A stretch of 41,843 bases of DNA from Erysipelotrichaceae bacterium (GCA_030694975.1 JAUYTU010000012.1:1-41843); one strand, 5' to 3'; positions 14,791 to 23,655 are shown, numbered from the stretch's first letter. Translations and numbers: made by a program. The notes: generated from the letters alone by a model not told the origin.

Positions 14791-15476
14791 TCGTTAATGA
14801 AGTTCTCGATGATTCTGAACACATCACTTCGATATTCTTCGTCATCCAAGATCCGATGACCCGCACCTTCGAGAAGGTATTTCTTTTTCTTGGGATAAGG
14901 GATGTTTTCATAAGCGTAATCACTTGATCTTGGCGGTATGGTCTGATCATTGGTTCCATGAAAAATCAAGGTTGGAATATCAATGTTCTTCAGTGCAGGT
15001 TTACATATAGATACAACCTCAGTGAAGGTTCCTTCAAAATGCTTGGGAAGAGGCGGGTAGGGACCTTTGGGAGGTAAAGGCTTGATCGTTCTGGGAACAA
15101 ACCTTCCGGCAACGTATTTTTTCACTGAATTGAAAGTAATATACTCAAATGCAGGCGCAATCAAAACAAGTTTCTCGACATTGTACTTATTTGCGCAATG
15201 CGTCGCAATCACACCGCCCATCGAATATCCTAGAAGCAAGACCTTACTGCCCCGTTGAAGAGCTTCCTCAATGGCCATTTCCGCCCGCTTAATCCACATA
15301 TGCGGATCAGTGTCATCGGGATTGGACTGATCAAACAGCTCCGGAAACATCATATCGATATTCTTCTTGCTAAAGTAGTCCTTAATAAAATCGAACTCAT
15401 GGGTTCGACGTTCCCCAAATCCATGGATAAGGACGAGGGTAGGATTCTTTTTAAAAAGCTTTTGCCATATGTTCAT
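14787..15476 (-). CDS. Alpha/beta hydrolase (cytoplasmic)
   Basis: A 229-residue serine hydrolase without a signal peptide. The nucleophile elbow GYSMGG gives Ser85, the acid is probably in FHGTNDQTI, and the histidine is in EGAGHRI near the C-terminus. The oxyanion region is LIHGFGE. The fold and size fit carboxylesterase or lysophospholipase-like enzymes, but the substrate cannot be told. AAGGTGAT precedes the ATG on the minus strand. It is divergent from pduL and converges on opp. Confidence 0.8.
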   Translation of the reverse strand: MNIWQKLFKKNPTLVLIHGFGERRTHEFDFIKDYFSKKNIDMMFPELFDQSNPDDTDPHMWIKRAEMAIEEALQRGSKVLLLGYSMGGVIATHCANKYNVEKLVLIAPAFEYITFNSVKKYVAGRFVPRTIKPLPPKGPYPPLPKHFEGTFTEVVSICKPALKNIDIPTLIFHGTNDQTIPPRSSDYAYENIPYPKKKKYLLEGAGHRILDDEEYRSDVFRIIENFINE

Positions 15477-15520
15477 AATATCACCTTCATACAGTATATC
15501 ATGACCTGGGTAATTTCCGT

Positions 15521-15548
15521 TTGAAAGTTGGAGTAAGTGGTGTATAAT
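15521..15548 (+). promoter_or_regulatory. Promoter of pduL
   Basis: TTGAAA (15521-15526), 16 nt, TATAAT (15543-15548), about 28 nt before the start codon. Confidence 0.8.
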
Positions 15549-15576
15549 AGTAAGGATTTAGAAAAGAGGATTGAAT

Positions 15577-16158
15577 ATGGAAAACAACAAGATTTTAGTG
15601 GAAATTTCAGCTCGTCATGTACATGTGAGCGAAGAGCACCTTGCCATATTGTTTGGTGAAGGATATAAACTGACCCCGAAGAAAGACTTATCCCAACCGG
15701 GACAATTTGCCTGTGAAGAACGTGTTGATTTGGTCGGTGAGCGCGGTACACTCAAAAGTGTGACGATATTGGGACCGACCCGTCCGTTTTCGCAAGTTGA
15801 AGTAACTTTAACCGAAGCCCGTACGCTGGGAGTAAAGGCATTGATTCGTGAATCCGGATTGATTGACGGTACCTTTGGATGTACCTTGGTCGGACCGAAA
15901 GGATCCGTTGTACTCGATAAAGGTGTGATTGTCGCTAAGCGTCACATCCACGTAACACCGTCTGAAGCACAGGCGTATGGTGTTTCGGATAAAGAAATTA
16001 TCATGGTCGAAGTAACATCTGAAGATCGCTCGTTAATTTTCGGTGATGTCGTTGTGCGCGTCAGTGAGAAGTTTGCGGCTGCGATGCATATCGATACCGA
16101 CGAGGCGAATGCGGCTGGTTTAAGCGGTGCAGTTTTTGGGGAAATCAAGCGTGTTTAA
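15577..16158 (+). CDS. pduL: PduL-type phosphotransacylase
   Basis: A 193-residue enzyme of the PduL family, which transfers an acyl group between CoA and phosphate (acetyl-CoA or propionyl-CoA). Two copies of the zinc-binding motif are visible: ISARHVHVS near residue 10 and VAKRHIHVTPSEA near 122. GPTRPFSQVE and HIDTDEANAAG are also diagnostic. There is no encapsulation peptide at the N-terminus and no microcompartment shell gene nearby, so it probably works in the cytosol as a housekeeping phosphotransacetylase feeding acetate kinase for ATP. AAGAGGA lies 6 nt before the ATG at 15577; the TTG at 15571 is rejected. Confidence 0.92.
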   Translation: MENNKILVEISARHVHVSEEHLAILFGEGYKLTPKKDLSQPGQFACEERVDLVGERGTLKSVTILGPTRPFSQVEVTLTEARTLGVKALIRESGLIDGTFGCTLVGPKGSVVLDKGVIVAKRHIHVTPSEAQAYGVSDKEIIMVEVTSEDRSLIFGDVVVRVSEKFAAAMHIDTDEANAAGLSGAVFGEIKRV

Positions 16159-16181
16159 GTCGGGCAAATCCGGCTTTTTAC
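16157..16181 (+). terminator. Terminator of pduL
   Basis: AAGTCGG (16157-16163) pairs with CCGGCTT (16170-16176), with one G-T pair, and TTTT follows. It ends only a few bases before the ygiQ start codon. Confidence 0.7.
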
Positions 16182-16187
16182 TTTAAG

Positions 16188-17993
16188 ATGTTACCGGTAA
16201 ATCGTGCGGAAATGACAGCGTTGGGATGGGATCGTCCTGACTTTATCTTAGTAAGCGGGGATGCGTATATCGATCATCCTTCTTTTGGTGTTGCCATCAT
16301 TTCACGGGCACTGGAAGCCAATGGTTATAAAGTTGCTATCTTACCTCAACCCGATTGGCGAAAAAGTGAACCCTTCGAACAATTTGGTGAACCGCGACTG
16401 GGATTTTTGGTAACCTCCGGAAACATTGATTCCATGGTCAATCATTACAGTGTGTCACGCAAAAGACGTGATAAAGACCAATATACGGATAATGGTGAAG
16501 CCAATCGCCGACCCGACCGTGCGGTCATCGTGTACAGTCAGTGCGTACGAAAATCATTTCCAAATACAACCATTATCTTAGGAGGCATCGAAGCGTCTTT
16601 GCGACGATTGGCTCATTACGATTACTGGGACGATAAAGTCCGAAAATCAATATTGATTGATGCGGGGGCAGATTTAATTGCTTATGGCATGGCCGAAAAC
16701 ACCATCGTCGAAATCGCTGACGCGTTGGATGGGGGATTGCCTATTGAAACCATCACGTACATCCGTGGTACGGCTTGGAAGAGCAAAGACAGTGAAGTAT
16801 TGCCAAAAGATGCGGTAATGTTACCTACATTTTTCGACATGCGCAACGATAAATTAAAATATGTGAAGAGCTATCAGTTACAGATGGCCAATCAGGATGC
16901 GATTTGGGGAAAAATCATGATTGAACAACAGGACAGCTGGTATGTTGTGGTCAATCCGTTTCCACTTCCTTTATCGCGCAGAGAAATGGATCGCGTATAC
17001 GGTTATCCCTATACTCGCCAGGCACATCCGATGTATAAAAATATCCCAGCTTTCGATGAAGTCCGCTTTAGTCTGATTTCCAATCGCGGCTGTTTCGGGT
17101 CGTGTTCCTTTTGTGCACTAACCACCCACCAGGGACGTACGATTTCATCAAGAAGTAATGATTCCTTACTCAAAGAAGCCGAAATCATCACCAAACAACC
17201 CGACTTCAAAGGGTATATCCATGATGTCGGAGGTCCAACCGCCAATTTCCACCGACCCAGTTGTGACAAACAAACCGATCATGGTATGTGTAAGCATCGC
17301 GAGTGCCTGCATCCAGAGCCATGTGAACGACTCATCGTCGATCACGCGGAATATGTTACATTGTTAAAGAAGTTGAGATTGATTCCCAAGGTTAAGAAAG
17401 TGTTTATCCGCTCGGGCATTCGCTATGACTATTTACTATATGACAAAGATGACTCATTCTTCGATGAACTGGTCGAACACCATATTTCCGGTCAGCTCAA
17501 AGTTGCGCCGGAACATGTATCCGATAAAGTATTGGATGCGATGGGTAAACCACGTAAGAAAACATATGAAGCTTTTGTGGCGAAGTATGAGATGAAAAAC
17601 CGCAAATTCAAGAAAGATCAGTTTCTGGTTCCGTATCTGATGAGTTCACATCCGGGCAGTGATTTACCAGAAGCGATCGAACTGGCCGTATATTTAAAGA
17701 AGATCAACTTTGTTCCCAAACAAGTTCAAGATTTCTATCCGACCCCCGCAACCGTATCGACGTGTATGTACTATACCGGCATCGACCCCCGCACGGACAA
17801 GCCGATTTATGTGGCGAGGAAATCCAAGGAAAAAGCTATGCAACGGGCATTGATGCAGTTCAATTACCCCCAAAATTATGATTTGGTCAAGGAAGCGCTC
17901 ACGATTGCGAAGCGAACGGATTTAATCGGTGATAAGCCAGGATGTCTGATTCGTGGGAATCGTCCAAAAGTCAATACAACCACTAGGCGGTAG
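16188..17993 (+). CDS. ygiQ: YgiQ family radical SAM protein (UPF0313)
   Basis: A 601-residue radical SAM enzyme. The N-terminus reads LGWDRPDFILVSGDAYIDHP, exactly the YgiQ pattern. The cluster motif CFGSCSFC is at about residues 305-312. Further conserved blocks are GGIEASLRRLAHYDYW and RSGIRYDYLL, and the C-terminus is QDFYPTPATVSTCMYYTG. Its reaction is not established. The family start fits the ATG at 16188, but no Shine-Dalgarno site is present because the pduL terminator sits directly upstream. Translation may be leaderless or depend on read-through. Confidence 0.9.
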   Translation: MLPVNRAEMTALGWDRPDFILVSGDAYIDHPSFGVAIISRALEANGYKVAILPQPDWRKSEPFEQFGEPRLGFLVTSGNIDSMVNHYSVSRKRRDKDQYTDNGEANRRPDRAVIVYSQCVRKSFPNTTIILGGIEASLRRLAHYDYWDDKVRKSILIDAGADLIAYGMAENTIVEIADALDGGLPIETITYIRGTAWKSKDSEVLPKDAVMLPTFFDMRNDKLKYVKSYQLQMANQDAIWGKIMIEQQDSWYVVVNPFPLPLSRREMDRVYGYPYTRQAHPMYKNIPAFDEVRFSLISNRGCFGSCSFCALTTHQGRTISSRSNDSLLKEAEIITKQPDFKGYIHDVGGPTANFHRPSCDKQTDHGMCKHRECLHPEPCERLIVDHAEYVTLLKKLRLIPKVKKVFIRSGIRYDYLLYDKDDSFFDELVEHHISGQLKVAPEHVSDKVLDAMGKPRKKTYEAFVAKYEMKNRKFKKDQFLVPYLMSSHPGSDLPEAIELAVYLKKINFVPKQVQDFYPTPATVSTCMYYTGIDPRTDKPIYVARKSKEKAMQRALMQFNYPQNYDLVKEALTIAKRTDLIGDKPGCLIRGNRPKVNTTTRR

Positions 17994-18018
17994 TATTTCA
18001 TGTTGTTGTCAATCGTTG

Positions 18019-18024
18019 TATAAT
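18019..18024 (+). promoter_or_regulatory. -10 box of the nagA operon
   Basis: An exact TATAAT lies 20 nt before the nagA start. No good -35 is found at normal spacing; TTGTCA at 18006 is only 7 nt away. An activator or a weak -35 (TTTCAT, 17996) may serve. Confidence 0.5.
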
Positions 18025-18043
18025 AAACATAACGGAGGTAACC

Positions 18044-19183
18044 ATGATGATCATTCAAAGCAAACGTGTATGGATTGCCAGTCAATTTGTTTCAGCGCAG
18101 CTCGAAATCAATGATGGCAAAATCATTGGTGTTTATCCTTATCAAACGAAGAAAGTTGATATTGATGGTGAAAATGACCGGATCATTCCGGGATTTATTG
18201 ATGTTCATGTACACGGAGCTTATGGATTTGATACCAATGATGCCCAACCGGAAGGACTGATTCGTATTCTGAAAGGAATACCTTCTGAAGGCATAACCTC
18301 ATTTTTACCGACCACAGTTACTCAGAGTGAAGAAGTATTAATCAAAGCTTTAAAAAATGTTGCTGAAGTAGTAAAACTCAGACCGGAAGGTGCTGAGATT
18401 TTAGGTGTTCATTTTGAAGGTCCTTATCTCAATATTGAGTATAAAGGAGCACAACCGGAAGAACATATCGTCAAACCGGATGTGGATCAGTTTAAACGTT
18501 ATCAGCAAGCCGCGAGAGGTTTAATAAAACTGATGACGATGGCCGTTGAACAAGATGAAGATCATCAGCTGACCCGCTATTGTGCGAGTCACGGGGTCGT
18601 TGTCTCCATCGGTCACAGCGGTGCTACTTATGATCAGGCCATCATGGGCATTGCCAATGGAGCCATGAGCATGACCCATGTATTTAACGGGATGAGCCGT
18701 TTCTCACACCGTGAACCAGCCTTGACCGGAGCCGCCTTACGGACCCGGGATGTCTATGGTGAAATCATTACGGATGGCAATCATGTGCATTGGGCAGCCA
18801 TCAACACCTTTATGATGGCCAAGGGAAAAGATTACAATATTATGATCACCGATGCACTTTGTACCAAAGGCTGTGAACCGGGCGAGTTTGAGTTGGGTGG
18901 TCATCGTATTGAAATCAAGGCTAATGGCAGTGCCTATTTATATGGTACGGATACTTTGGCTGGCAGTACCTTGCGATATATCGATGGATTTAAGAACCTG
19001 ATTGTAAAAGCCGAAGTACCTTTTGAATTTGCTATCAATGCCTGTACGCTTAATCCGGCCAGAATGTTACGGGTGGATGATCGTAAAGGCAGAATCGCAG
19101 CCGGATATGATGCCGATTTGGTCGTTTTGTCGGATGATTATCAGGTTAAACAAACGTTTTGTTTAGGGAGAGCAATGCTGTAG
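18044..19183 (+). CDS. nagA: N-acetylglucosamine-6-phosphate deacetylase
   Basis: A 379-residue amidohydrolase that removes acetate from GlcNAc-6-phosphate, giving glucosamine-6-phosphate for NagB. Motifs in order: IPGFIDVHVHGAYGFDT (metal and fold), HFEGPYLN with the metal-binding Glu, SIGHSGATY and THVFNGMSRFSHREP with metal-binding histidines, TDGNHVHW, and the catalytic Asp in MITDAL. The length is standard. GGAGG lies 5 nt before the ATG at 18044 (a second ATG follows directly). It is the first gene of an operon that also holds nagB three genes later. Confidence 0.95.
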   Translation: MMIIQSKRVWIASQFVSAQLEINDGKIIGVYPYQTKKVDIDGENDRIIPGFIDVHVHGAYGFDTNDAQPEGLIRILKGIPSEGITSFLPTTVTQSEEVLIKALKNVAEVVKLRPEGAEILGVHFEGPYLNIEYKGAQPEEHIVKPDVDQFKRYQQAARGLIKLMTMAVEQDEDHQLTRYCASHGVVVSIGHSGATYDQAIMGIANGAMSMTHVFNGMSRFSHREPALTGAALRTRDVYGEIITDGNHVHWAAINTFMMAKGKDYNIMITDALCTKGCEPGEFELGGHRIEIKANGSAYLYGTDTLAGSTLRYIDGFKNLIVKAEVPFEFAINACTLNPARMLRVDDRKGRIAAGYDADLVVLSDDYQVKQTFCLGRAML

Positions 19184-19199
19184 AGCAAAGGGGAAATGT

Positions 19200-20108
19200 A
19201 TGAAACATATTTTTATTGTAAATCCGACTTCCGGTGGCGGGAAACCGGCCACGCTGATTCCAGTCATTCATGAGTATTTTAAAGACAAAAAAGAACCCTA
19301 CGAGATTTTACTTACCGAACGCAATGGGCACGCGACTGATTTGACTCGAAGATACAGCATCAAGGATGATGTGACACTTTATGTCGTTGGTGGTGATGGA
19401 ACGGTATTTGAAGTGCTTAATGGGCTCAATGATTCGGTTCCGATGGCTATCATTCCGGCTGGAACCGGCAATGATGCTTTTCGTATGTTAGGGTTAGAAC
19501 CGATGGATGCCAAAGATGTACTCATTCAGACCATTGAGGGCAAGTATGTAAAAGTCGATTACGGTTTGGCCAATGATCAGCGCTTTATGAACTGCTCGAC
19601 CATGGGTATGGATGCGGATGTCGGCGAATTTGCGGAACGCATCGGAAAACGGTTGCCAATACCGCGAACGATGGTTTATATCATCAGTGCGTTGTTTATT
19701 GTTCTTCGTCCTAAAACCATCGATTTAGAAATTGATTTAGGTGATAAAAAAATATTGCAAAAATCATTGCTAGTCGCAATTATGAACGGTCGTTGGTATG
19801 GCGGTGGTTTCCAACCGGCGCCCATGGCTTCCATTCAAGACGGAAAACTGGACGTTTGTATGGTTTCGGATGCGTCACTATTCAGGATTTTCCAATTATT
19901 ACCGATGTATTTTAAAGGGACTCATGTCGGTGTCAAAGAAGCAACCTTCTTACAAGCGGACAGCTTTACGTTGTCCACCGGCGGTCGTGTCGTTCAGGTC
20001 GGTTTTGACGGTGAAAACAGCAAACAAAGTAAAATTGTCTTCAAACTGATGAAATTAGCACTGACGCTAAAAGTTCCGAAGAGTTCGACTCTCCGGTCGG
20101 ATCTATGA
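19200..20108 (+). CDS. dagK: Diacylglycerol kinase family lipid kinase
   Basis: A 302-residue soluble DagK/YegS-type lipid kinase. The N-terminus has IVNPTSGGGK, the nucleotide-binding loop is VVGGDGTVFEVLNGL (about residues 63-77), and AIIPAGTGNDAFRMLG follows. The C-terminal beta-sandwich includes NGRWYGGGFQPAPMASIQDG, as in other members. It probably recycles diacylglycerol to phosphatidic acid. Its place between nagA and nagB is unexpected but fits with co-transcription: it starts 16 nt after nagA and overlaps the next gene by 4 nt (ATGA). Confidence 0.88.
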   Translation: MKHIFIVNPTSGGGKPATLIPVIHEYFKDKKEPYEILLTERNGHATDLTRRYSIKDDVTLYVVGGDGTVFEVLNGLNDSVPMAIIPAGTGNDAFRMLGLEPMDAKDVLIQTIEGKYVKVDYGLANDQRFMNCSTMGMDADVGEFAERIGKRLPIPRTMVYIISALFIVLRPKTIDLEIDLGDKKILQKSLLVAIMNGRWYGGGFQPAPMASIQDGKLDVCMVSDASLFRIFQLLPMYFKGTHVGVKEATFLQADSFTLSTGGRVVQVGFDGENSKQSKIVFKLMKLALTLKVPKSSTLRSDL

Positions 20109-20938
20109 GGTTGGAAAATGAGTATCTGATCGCGACATTTGTGGCAAAAGGTGCCCAAATGAGCCGTCTGATATCCAAAGTAACCAATCTTGAATATATC
20201 TGGCAGGCAGATTCCCGATTCTGGGGTTATCATAATCCGACTTTGTTTCCAATCGTCGGATCGGCGTTCAATCATACGCTGCTGATTGATGATGTGGAGT
20301 ACAAAATGAAGCAACACGGTTTTGCCCGTAATTTCCATTTTGAATGTGTTGATTCAGATGATTTAGGTTGTACATTCCGATTATCGGACAATGAGGAAAC
20401 ACTCAAACAATATCCGTTTCGATTTACATTATTGATTCGCTATACACTGGTTGGAAAGCGGATATTGATTGACTACCGTATCGAAAACAAGTCGGACCGG
20501 ACCATACCGTTTCAATTCGGTTTGCATCCGGCGTTCAACGTGCCTATGAATGTAAAAAAAACACTGGATGATTATCGCATCGAATTTCATCCTCCGTGTG
20601 ATTTGAAGTTTTATGGGGAAGACCTGTTTATTAAATCAACATCATCGATTCCTTTGTCGGATGCGATGTTTGAAGAACGCCCGACCTGGCTGTTTGAGGA
20701 TGTTGTAGCACCTTATGTATCGTTGAGTGACGGGGATAACGGAGTCAAAGTCAGCTGTGTGGGCTATCGTTGGCTCGCTTTATGGAAACCATTGGGTGCA
20801 CCGTTTATTTGTATCGAACCTTGGCATGGACATGGAGATTTCATTAAGAATTCACTTCCGTTTGAGCAAAGAGAGGGTACAATATTATTACCCATAGGCA
20901 AGCATTGGATTACATCATATACCATAGAACCATTCTGA
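20105..20938 (+). CDS. Aldose 1-epimerase family protein (LacX-like)
   Basis: A 277-residue galactose-mutarotase-fold protein of the LacX/YeaD-like branch. Signature pieces: NPTLFPIVG, a histidine in KQHGFARN (about residue 77), FGLHPAFNVP with a second histidine, and the C-terminal CIEPWHGHGDF carrying the likely catalytic acid. It would convert alpha and beta anomers of a sugar or sugar phosphate, consistent with an amino-sugar operon. The start overlaps the dagK stop as ATGA. The exact sugar is not determined. Confidence 0.82.
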   Translation: MRLENEYLIATFVAKGAQMSRLISKVTNLEYIWQADSRFWGYHNPTLFPIVGSAFNHTLLIDDVEYKMKQHGFARNFHFECVDSDDLGCTFRLSDNEETLKQYPFRFTLLIRYTLVGKRILIDYRIENKSDRTIPFQFGLHPAFNVPMNVKKTLDDYRIEFHPPCDLKFYGEDLFIKSTSSIPLSDAMFEERPTWLFEDVVAPYVSLSDGDNGVKVSCVGYRWLALWKPLGAPFICIEPWHGHGDFIKNSLPFEQREGTILLPIGKHWITSYTIEPF

Positions 20939-20952
20939 AAGGGGAAATCACT

Positions 20953-21693
20953 ATGTTTACCATCATCGTAAAAGAGAATAAACAGGACATGGCGAATGCC
21001 GCATTTGAAGTCATCAAAGAAGTATTGGATCAGAAACCGAATGCCGTATTGGGCTTGGCTACAGGTTCATCGCCGATTGGCTTGTACAAGAAAATGATTG
21101 AAGATCATAAGACGGCCGGGCGCAGTTACAAGGATGTCGTTACGTTCAACTTGGATGAGTATGTCCATCTCGATCGAAACCATTCGCAAAGCTATTATAC
21201 GTTTATGAAAGAACACCTTTTTGATTTTATCGACATTGATTTGAATAATGTTCATATTCCCAATGGCAATGCTGAGGATTTTGAAGTTGAAGTCGAGCGT
21301 TATGAAGATGAACTAAGCAAATTTCATGTCGATGTTCAAGTCTTGGGGATCGGTTCTAACGGTCATATCGGTTTTAATGAGCCAGGGACACCCTTTGCAT
21401 CGACAACGCATAAAGAATCGTTAAAAGAATCGACACGCAATGACAATGCCCGTTTCTTTGCGTCGATCGATGATGTTCCGACCCATGCGATTACGATGGG
21501 GATTGCCTCCATTATGAAGGCTAAGAAAATCCTTTTATTGGCATCAACCAGTTATAAGGCCAAAGCGATTGCGGCTATGATCCATGGACCCGTAACTGAA
21601 AACTGTCCGGCCAGTGTTTTACAATCGCATCCGGATGTCGTGATTATTATCGATAAAGCAGCGGCTTCCTTATTAGCGGATGACGGCCATTAG
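20953..21693 (+). CDS. nagB: Glucosamine-6-phosphate deaminase
   Basis: A 246-residue sugar-phosphate isomerase/deaminase that turns glucosamine-6-phosphate into fructose-6-phosphate and ammonia. Motifs: GLATGSSPIGLYKKM near residue 37, FNLDEYVHL with the catalytic Asp, and GIGSNGHIGFNEPGTPF. It is the short Bacillus-type form without an allosteric tail. GGGGAAA precedes the ATG at 20953; an in-frame upstream start lies inside the previous gene and is rejected. It overlaps the following HAD gene by 14 nt. Confidence 0.95.
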   Translation: MFTIIVKENKQDMANAAFEVIKEVLDQKPNAVLGLATGSSPIGLYKKMIEDHKTAGRSYKDVVTFNLDEYVHLDRNHSQSYYTFMKEHLFDFIDIDLNNVHIPNGNAEDFEVEVERYEDELSKFHVDVQVLGIGSNGHIGFNEPGTPFASTTHKESLKESTRNDNARFFASIDDVPTHAITMGIASIMKAKKILLLASTSYKAKAIAAMIHGPVTENCPASVLQSHPDVVIIIDKAAASLLADDGH

Positions 21694-22570
21694 ATTTATT
21701 GCCTGCGATCTTGATGGTACATTGTTGACGGATAACAAAGACATCCTTACTTTAACGTTTAACAGTCTGATGGAAGCGCAGAAGAGGGGAATCCGTTTGA
21801 TTCTGGCATCCGGCCGCAACAGTGCAATGATTGCACCTTATGCGGAACAATTACAATTGGACCGTTACGGCGGTTACATGGTCGGGTGTAATGGCCAACA
21901 TATCATCGATGCTCAACGTGGCGATCGAATCGACAATGCGTTAATGGATGTGGAAACATCCGCCCGATTGTTTGCTTTTGCGAAAAAGCACCATCTTCAG
22001 TTTTTGGCTGAGTATACGCGAGGGTTTTATGTTTATGTGCCGAAGTCGATGTTTCCGATTAAAATATTAGTGAGTTATCTCAAGCAGCGTCATAAGCTGA
22101 AAAAGAAGCACCATGCAGATTATTCGGTGCTTGGCGGATTTATGATGAGTCCAGATTCTTTTGTTAGCAGCATTAGTAAACCTGCGGACATTAAGGAAGA
22201 ATGTATTAAGATCGGAATTACCCATTTTCCCAAGATTATCGAGCTTGCTCTTGAAAAAATGGATGCGGAATTGAAAGAACAGTTGAATATTATGCATGTA
22301 ACATCATATTGGGTGGATATTATGCCTAAGGGAATCGATAAATCTGTAGCCATTGAACAAATCCTAGTTAAAAATGGTGTCGGATTTGATTCCTTGTTGG
22401 CTTTTGGGGATGCGCACAACGATATGGGTATGATTTGTAAGGCAGGTATCGGGATTGCGATGGGCAATGCAATGGAAGCAATCAAGCAAAATGCGGATCA
22501 GATTACAGAGTCCAATGAAGACAATGGGATCGGACTTGTTGTCGATCGCTTATTGAAAGTGATTTTCTAG
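21680..22570 (+). CDS. Cof-type HAD-superfamily hydrolase
   Basis: A 296-residue phosphatase of the HAD IIB (Cof) group. Motif I is FIACDLDGTLL with the nucleophile and acid aspartates, motif II is LILASGR, and motif IV is LAFGDAHNDMGM. The cap domain occupies the middle. It probably acts on sugar phosphates or other small phosphate esters. It has no clear Shine-Dalgarno site but begins inside nagB, so it is likely translated by coupling. It is the last gene of the nag unit; I see no clear terminator after it. Confidence 0.85.
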   Translation: MTAIRFIACDLDGTLLTDNKDILTLTFNSLMEAQKRGIRLILASGRNSAMIAPYAEQLQLDRYGGYMVGCNGQHIIDAQRGDRIDNALMDVETSARLFAFAKKHHLQFLAEYTRGFYVYVPKSMFPIKILVSYLKQRHKLKKKHHADYSVLGGFMMSPDSFVSSISKPADIKEECIKIGITHFPKIIELALEKMDAELKEQLNIMHVTSYWVDIMPKGIDKSVAIEQILVKNGVGFDSLLAFGDAHNDMGMICKAGIGIAMGNAMEAIKQNADQITESNEDNGIGLVVDRLLKVIF

Positions 22571-22598
22571 TCATTTGATTAGGTTATTCATAAATCTG

Positions 22599-22607
22599 TG
22601 TTATACT
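22599..22607 (+). promoter_or_regulatory. Extended -10 promoter of trxA
   Basis: TG-T-TATACT (22599-22607) is an extended -10 element without a properly spaced -35; it lies about 24 nt before the trxA start. Confidence 0.6.
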
Positions 22608-22630
22608 AAAAAAAATAAGGAGGTATACAT

Positions 22631-22942
22631 ATGCGCGTAGTAAATAGTGCTGAGTTCACTGAAGCAACAGCCAACGGCGTCGTATTGGTCGACTTTTATG
22701 CTGACTGGTGTGGTCCGTGTAAAATGGTTGCGCCGGTGTTGGAACAATTAAAAACGAAATATTCGGACAAATTGGACATTATCAAAGTGGATGTCGATGT
22801 TGAAGGAGCTTTGGCTCAGAAATATGGCGTCATGTCGATTCCGACACTGATTCTGTTTAAAGATGGCAAGCCAGTCGGTCAAACGATGGGTTTCCAAGCG
22901 TTACCGATGCTTGAAAAATTTGTGGCAAAAGCCGGAATCTAA
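22631..22942 (+). CDS. trxA: Thioredoxin
   Basis: A 103-residue classical thioredoxin. The redox centre WCGPCK places the reactive cysteines at 27 and 30, preceded by VDFYADW; the cis-proline region is MSIPTLILFKDGKPV. It serves as a general cytosolic disulfide reductase. AAGGAGG sits 7 nt before the ATG. It forms its own transcription unit with an extended -10 promoter and a terminator. No thioredoxin reductase gene is in the window. Confidence 0.96.
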   Translation: MRVVNSAEFTEATANGVVLVDFYADWCGPCKMVAPVLEQLKTKYSDKLDIIKVDVDVEGALAQKYGVMSIPTLILFKDGKPVGQTMGFQALPMLEKFVAKAGI

Positions 22943-22962
22943 AGAAAAATGGTTTGAAAACT

Positions 22963-22988
22963 GGAGCAGCAATGCTTCTTTTTTTGTT
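22963..22988 (+). terminator. Terminator of trxA
   Basis: GGAGCA (22963-22968) pairs with TGCTTC (22973-22978), with one G-T pair, around a GCAA loop; a T run follows. Confidence 0.75.
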
Positions 22989-23018
22989 TATTTTTATTAA
23001 ACATTTTGTTCGATAATA

Positions 23019-23046
23019 TTGCATTGCGATATTTTTGATGTATAAT
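23019..23046 (+). promoter_or_regulatory. Promoter of the regulator-pot operon
   Basis: TTGCAT (23019-23024), 16 nt, TATAAT (23041-23046). A leader of about 58 nt follows. Confidence 0.7.
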
Positions 23047-23077
23047 ATGATGTGTGTTTATCATTTCTAATACAAAT

Positions 23078-23094
23078 GTTTAGAGTCACTAAAC
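23078..23094. promoter_or_regulatory. Inverted repeat in the leader of the XRE-cupin gene
   Basis: GTTTAG (23078-23083) and CTAAAC (23089-23094) are exact inverted copies 5 nt apart, ending just before the AAGGAG ribosome site (23098-23103). It may be an operator for the encoded regulator or a small leader hairpin. Confidence 0.4.
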
Positions 23095-23110
23095 TTTAAG
23101 GAGTGTAGCT

Positions 23111-23644
23111 ATGAATATCGGTCAAAGAATTAAGCAGCTGCGCATAAAGAATAATCTGACCTTGGAAGAATTGGCCAGTCGCTGCGAACTGACCAAAGGA
23201 TTTCTGTCACAATTAGAACGCGATCTGACGTCACCATCCATTTCCACACTGAACGACATCGTTGAAGCCTTGGGAATGACATTGGCCCAGTTTTTTCAAG
23301 AGGAAAAACCAGAGAAGATCGTGTTTACTCAGGAAGATTTTTTCATTGATGAAAAAGAAGGAACAACGGTCACTTGGATCGTACCGAATGCTCAGAAAAA
23401 TGAAATGGAGCCCATCCTATTGGAAATTCAACCCGGCAAAACTTCGTTCTCACTGACTCCGCATGAAGGCGAAGAATTTGGGTACTTAATCAATGGAAAA
23501 CTGCTTTTGGTAGATGGCGAAAAACAGTACGCCATCAAAAAAGGGCAAACCTTTTATATTAAAGGAAGCAACGATCACTATTTGAAAAATGACGGTAACG
23601 TCGTCGCTAAAGTTTTGTGGATTTGTACACCGCCCATATTCTAG
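23111..23644 (+). CDS. XRE-family regulator with cupin sensor domain
   Basis: A 177-residue transcription factor. Residues about 3-60 form an XRE helix-turn-helix ([45 protein letters not shown]). Residues about 105-175 form a cupin beta-barrel ([16 protein letters not shown]) that would sense a small ligand. The same architecture occurs in PuuR-like polyamine regulators. It is the first gene of a unit with potABCD and its end lies 11 nt before potA, so it probably controls polyamine uptake in response to an intracellular polyamine; the ligand is inferred. Confidence 0.87.
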   Translation: MNIGQRIKQLRIKNNLTLEELASRCELTKGFLSQLERDLTSPSISTLNDIVEALGMTLAQFFQEEKPEKIVFTQEDFFIDEKEGTTVTWIVPNAQKNEMEPILLEIQPGKTSFSLTPHEGEEFGYLINGKLLLVDGEKQYAIKKGQTFYIKGSNDHYLKNDGNVVAKVLWICTPPIF

Positions 23645-23655
23645 AAGGAGCACTT

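Noticed and set aside
20941-20952. Riboswitch or ribozyme (glmS-like) before nagB
   Set aside because: Only 14 nt separate the preceding stop from nagB, and nagB belongs to catabolism, not to the glmS pathway.
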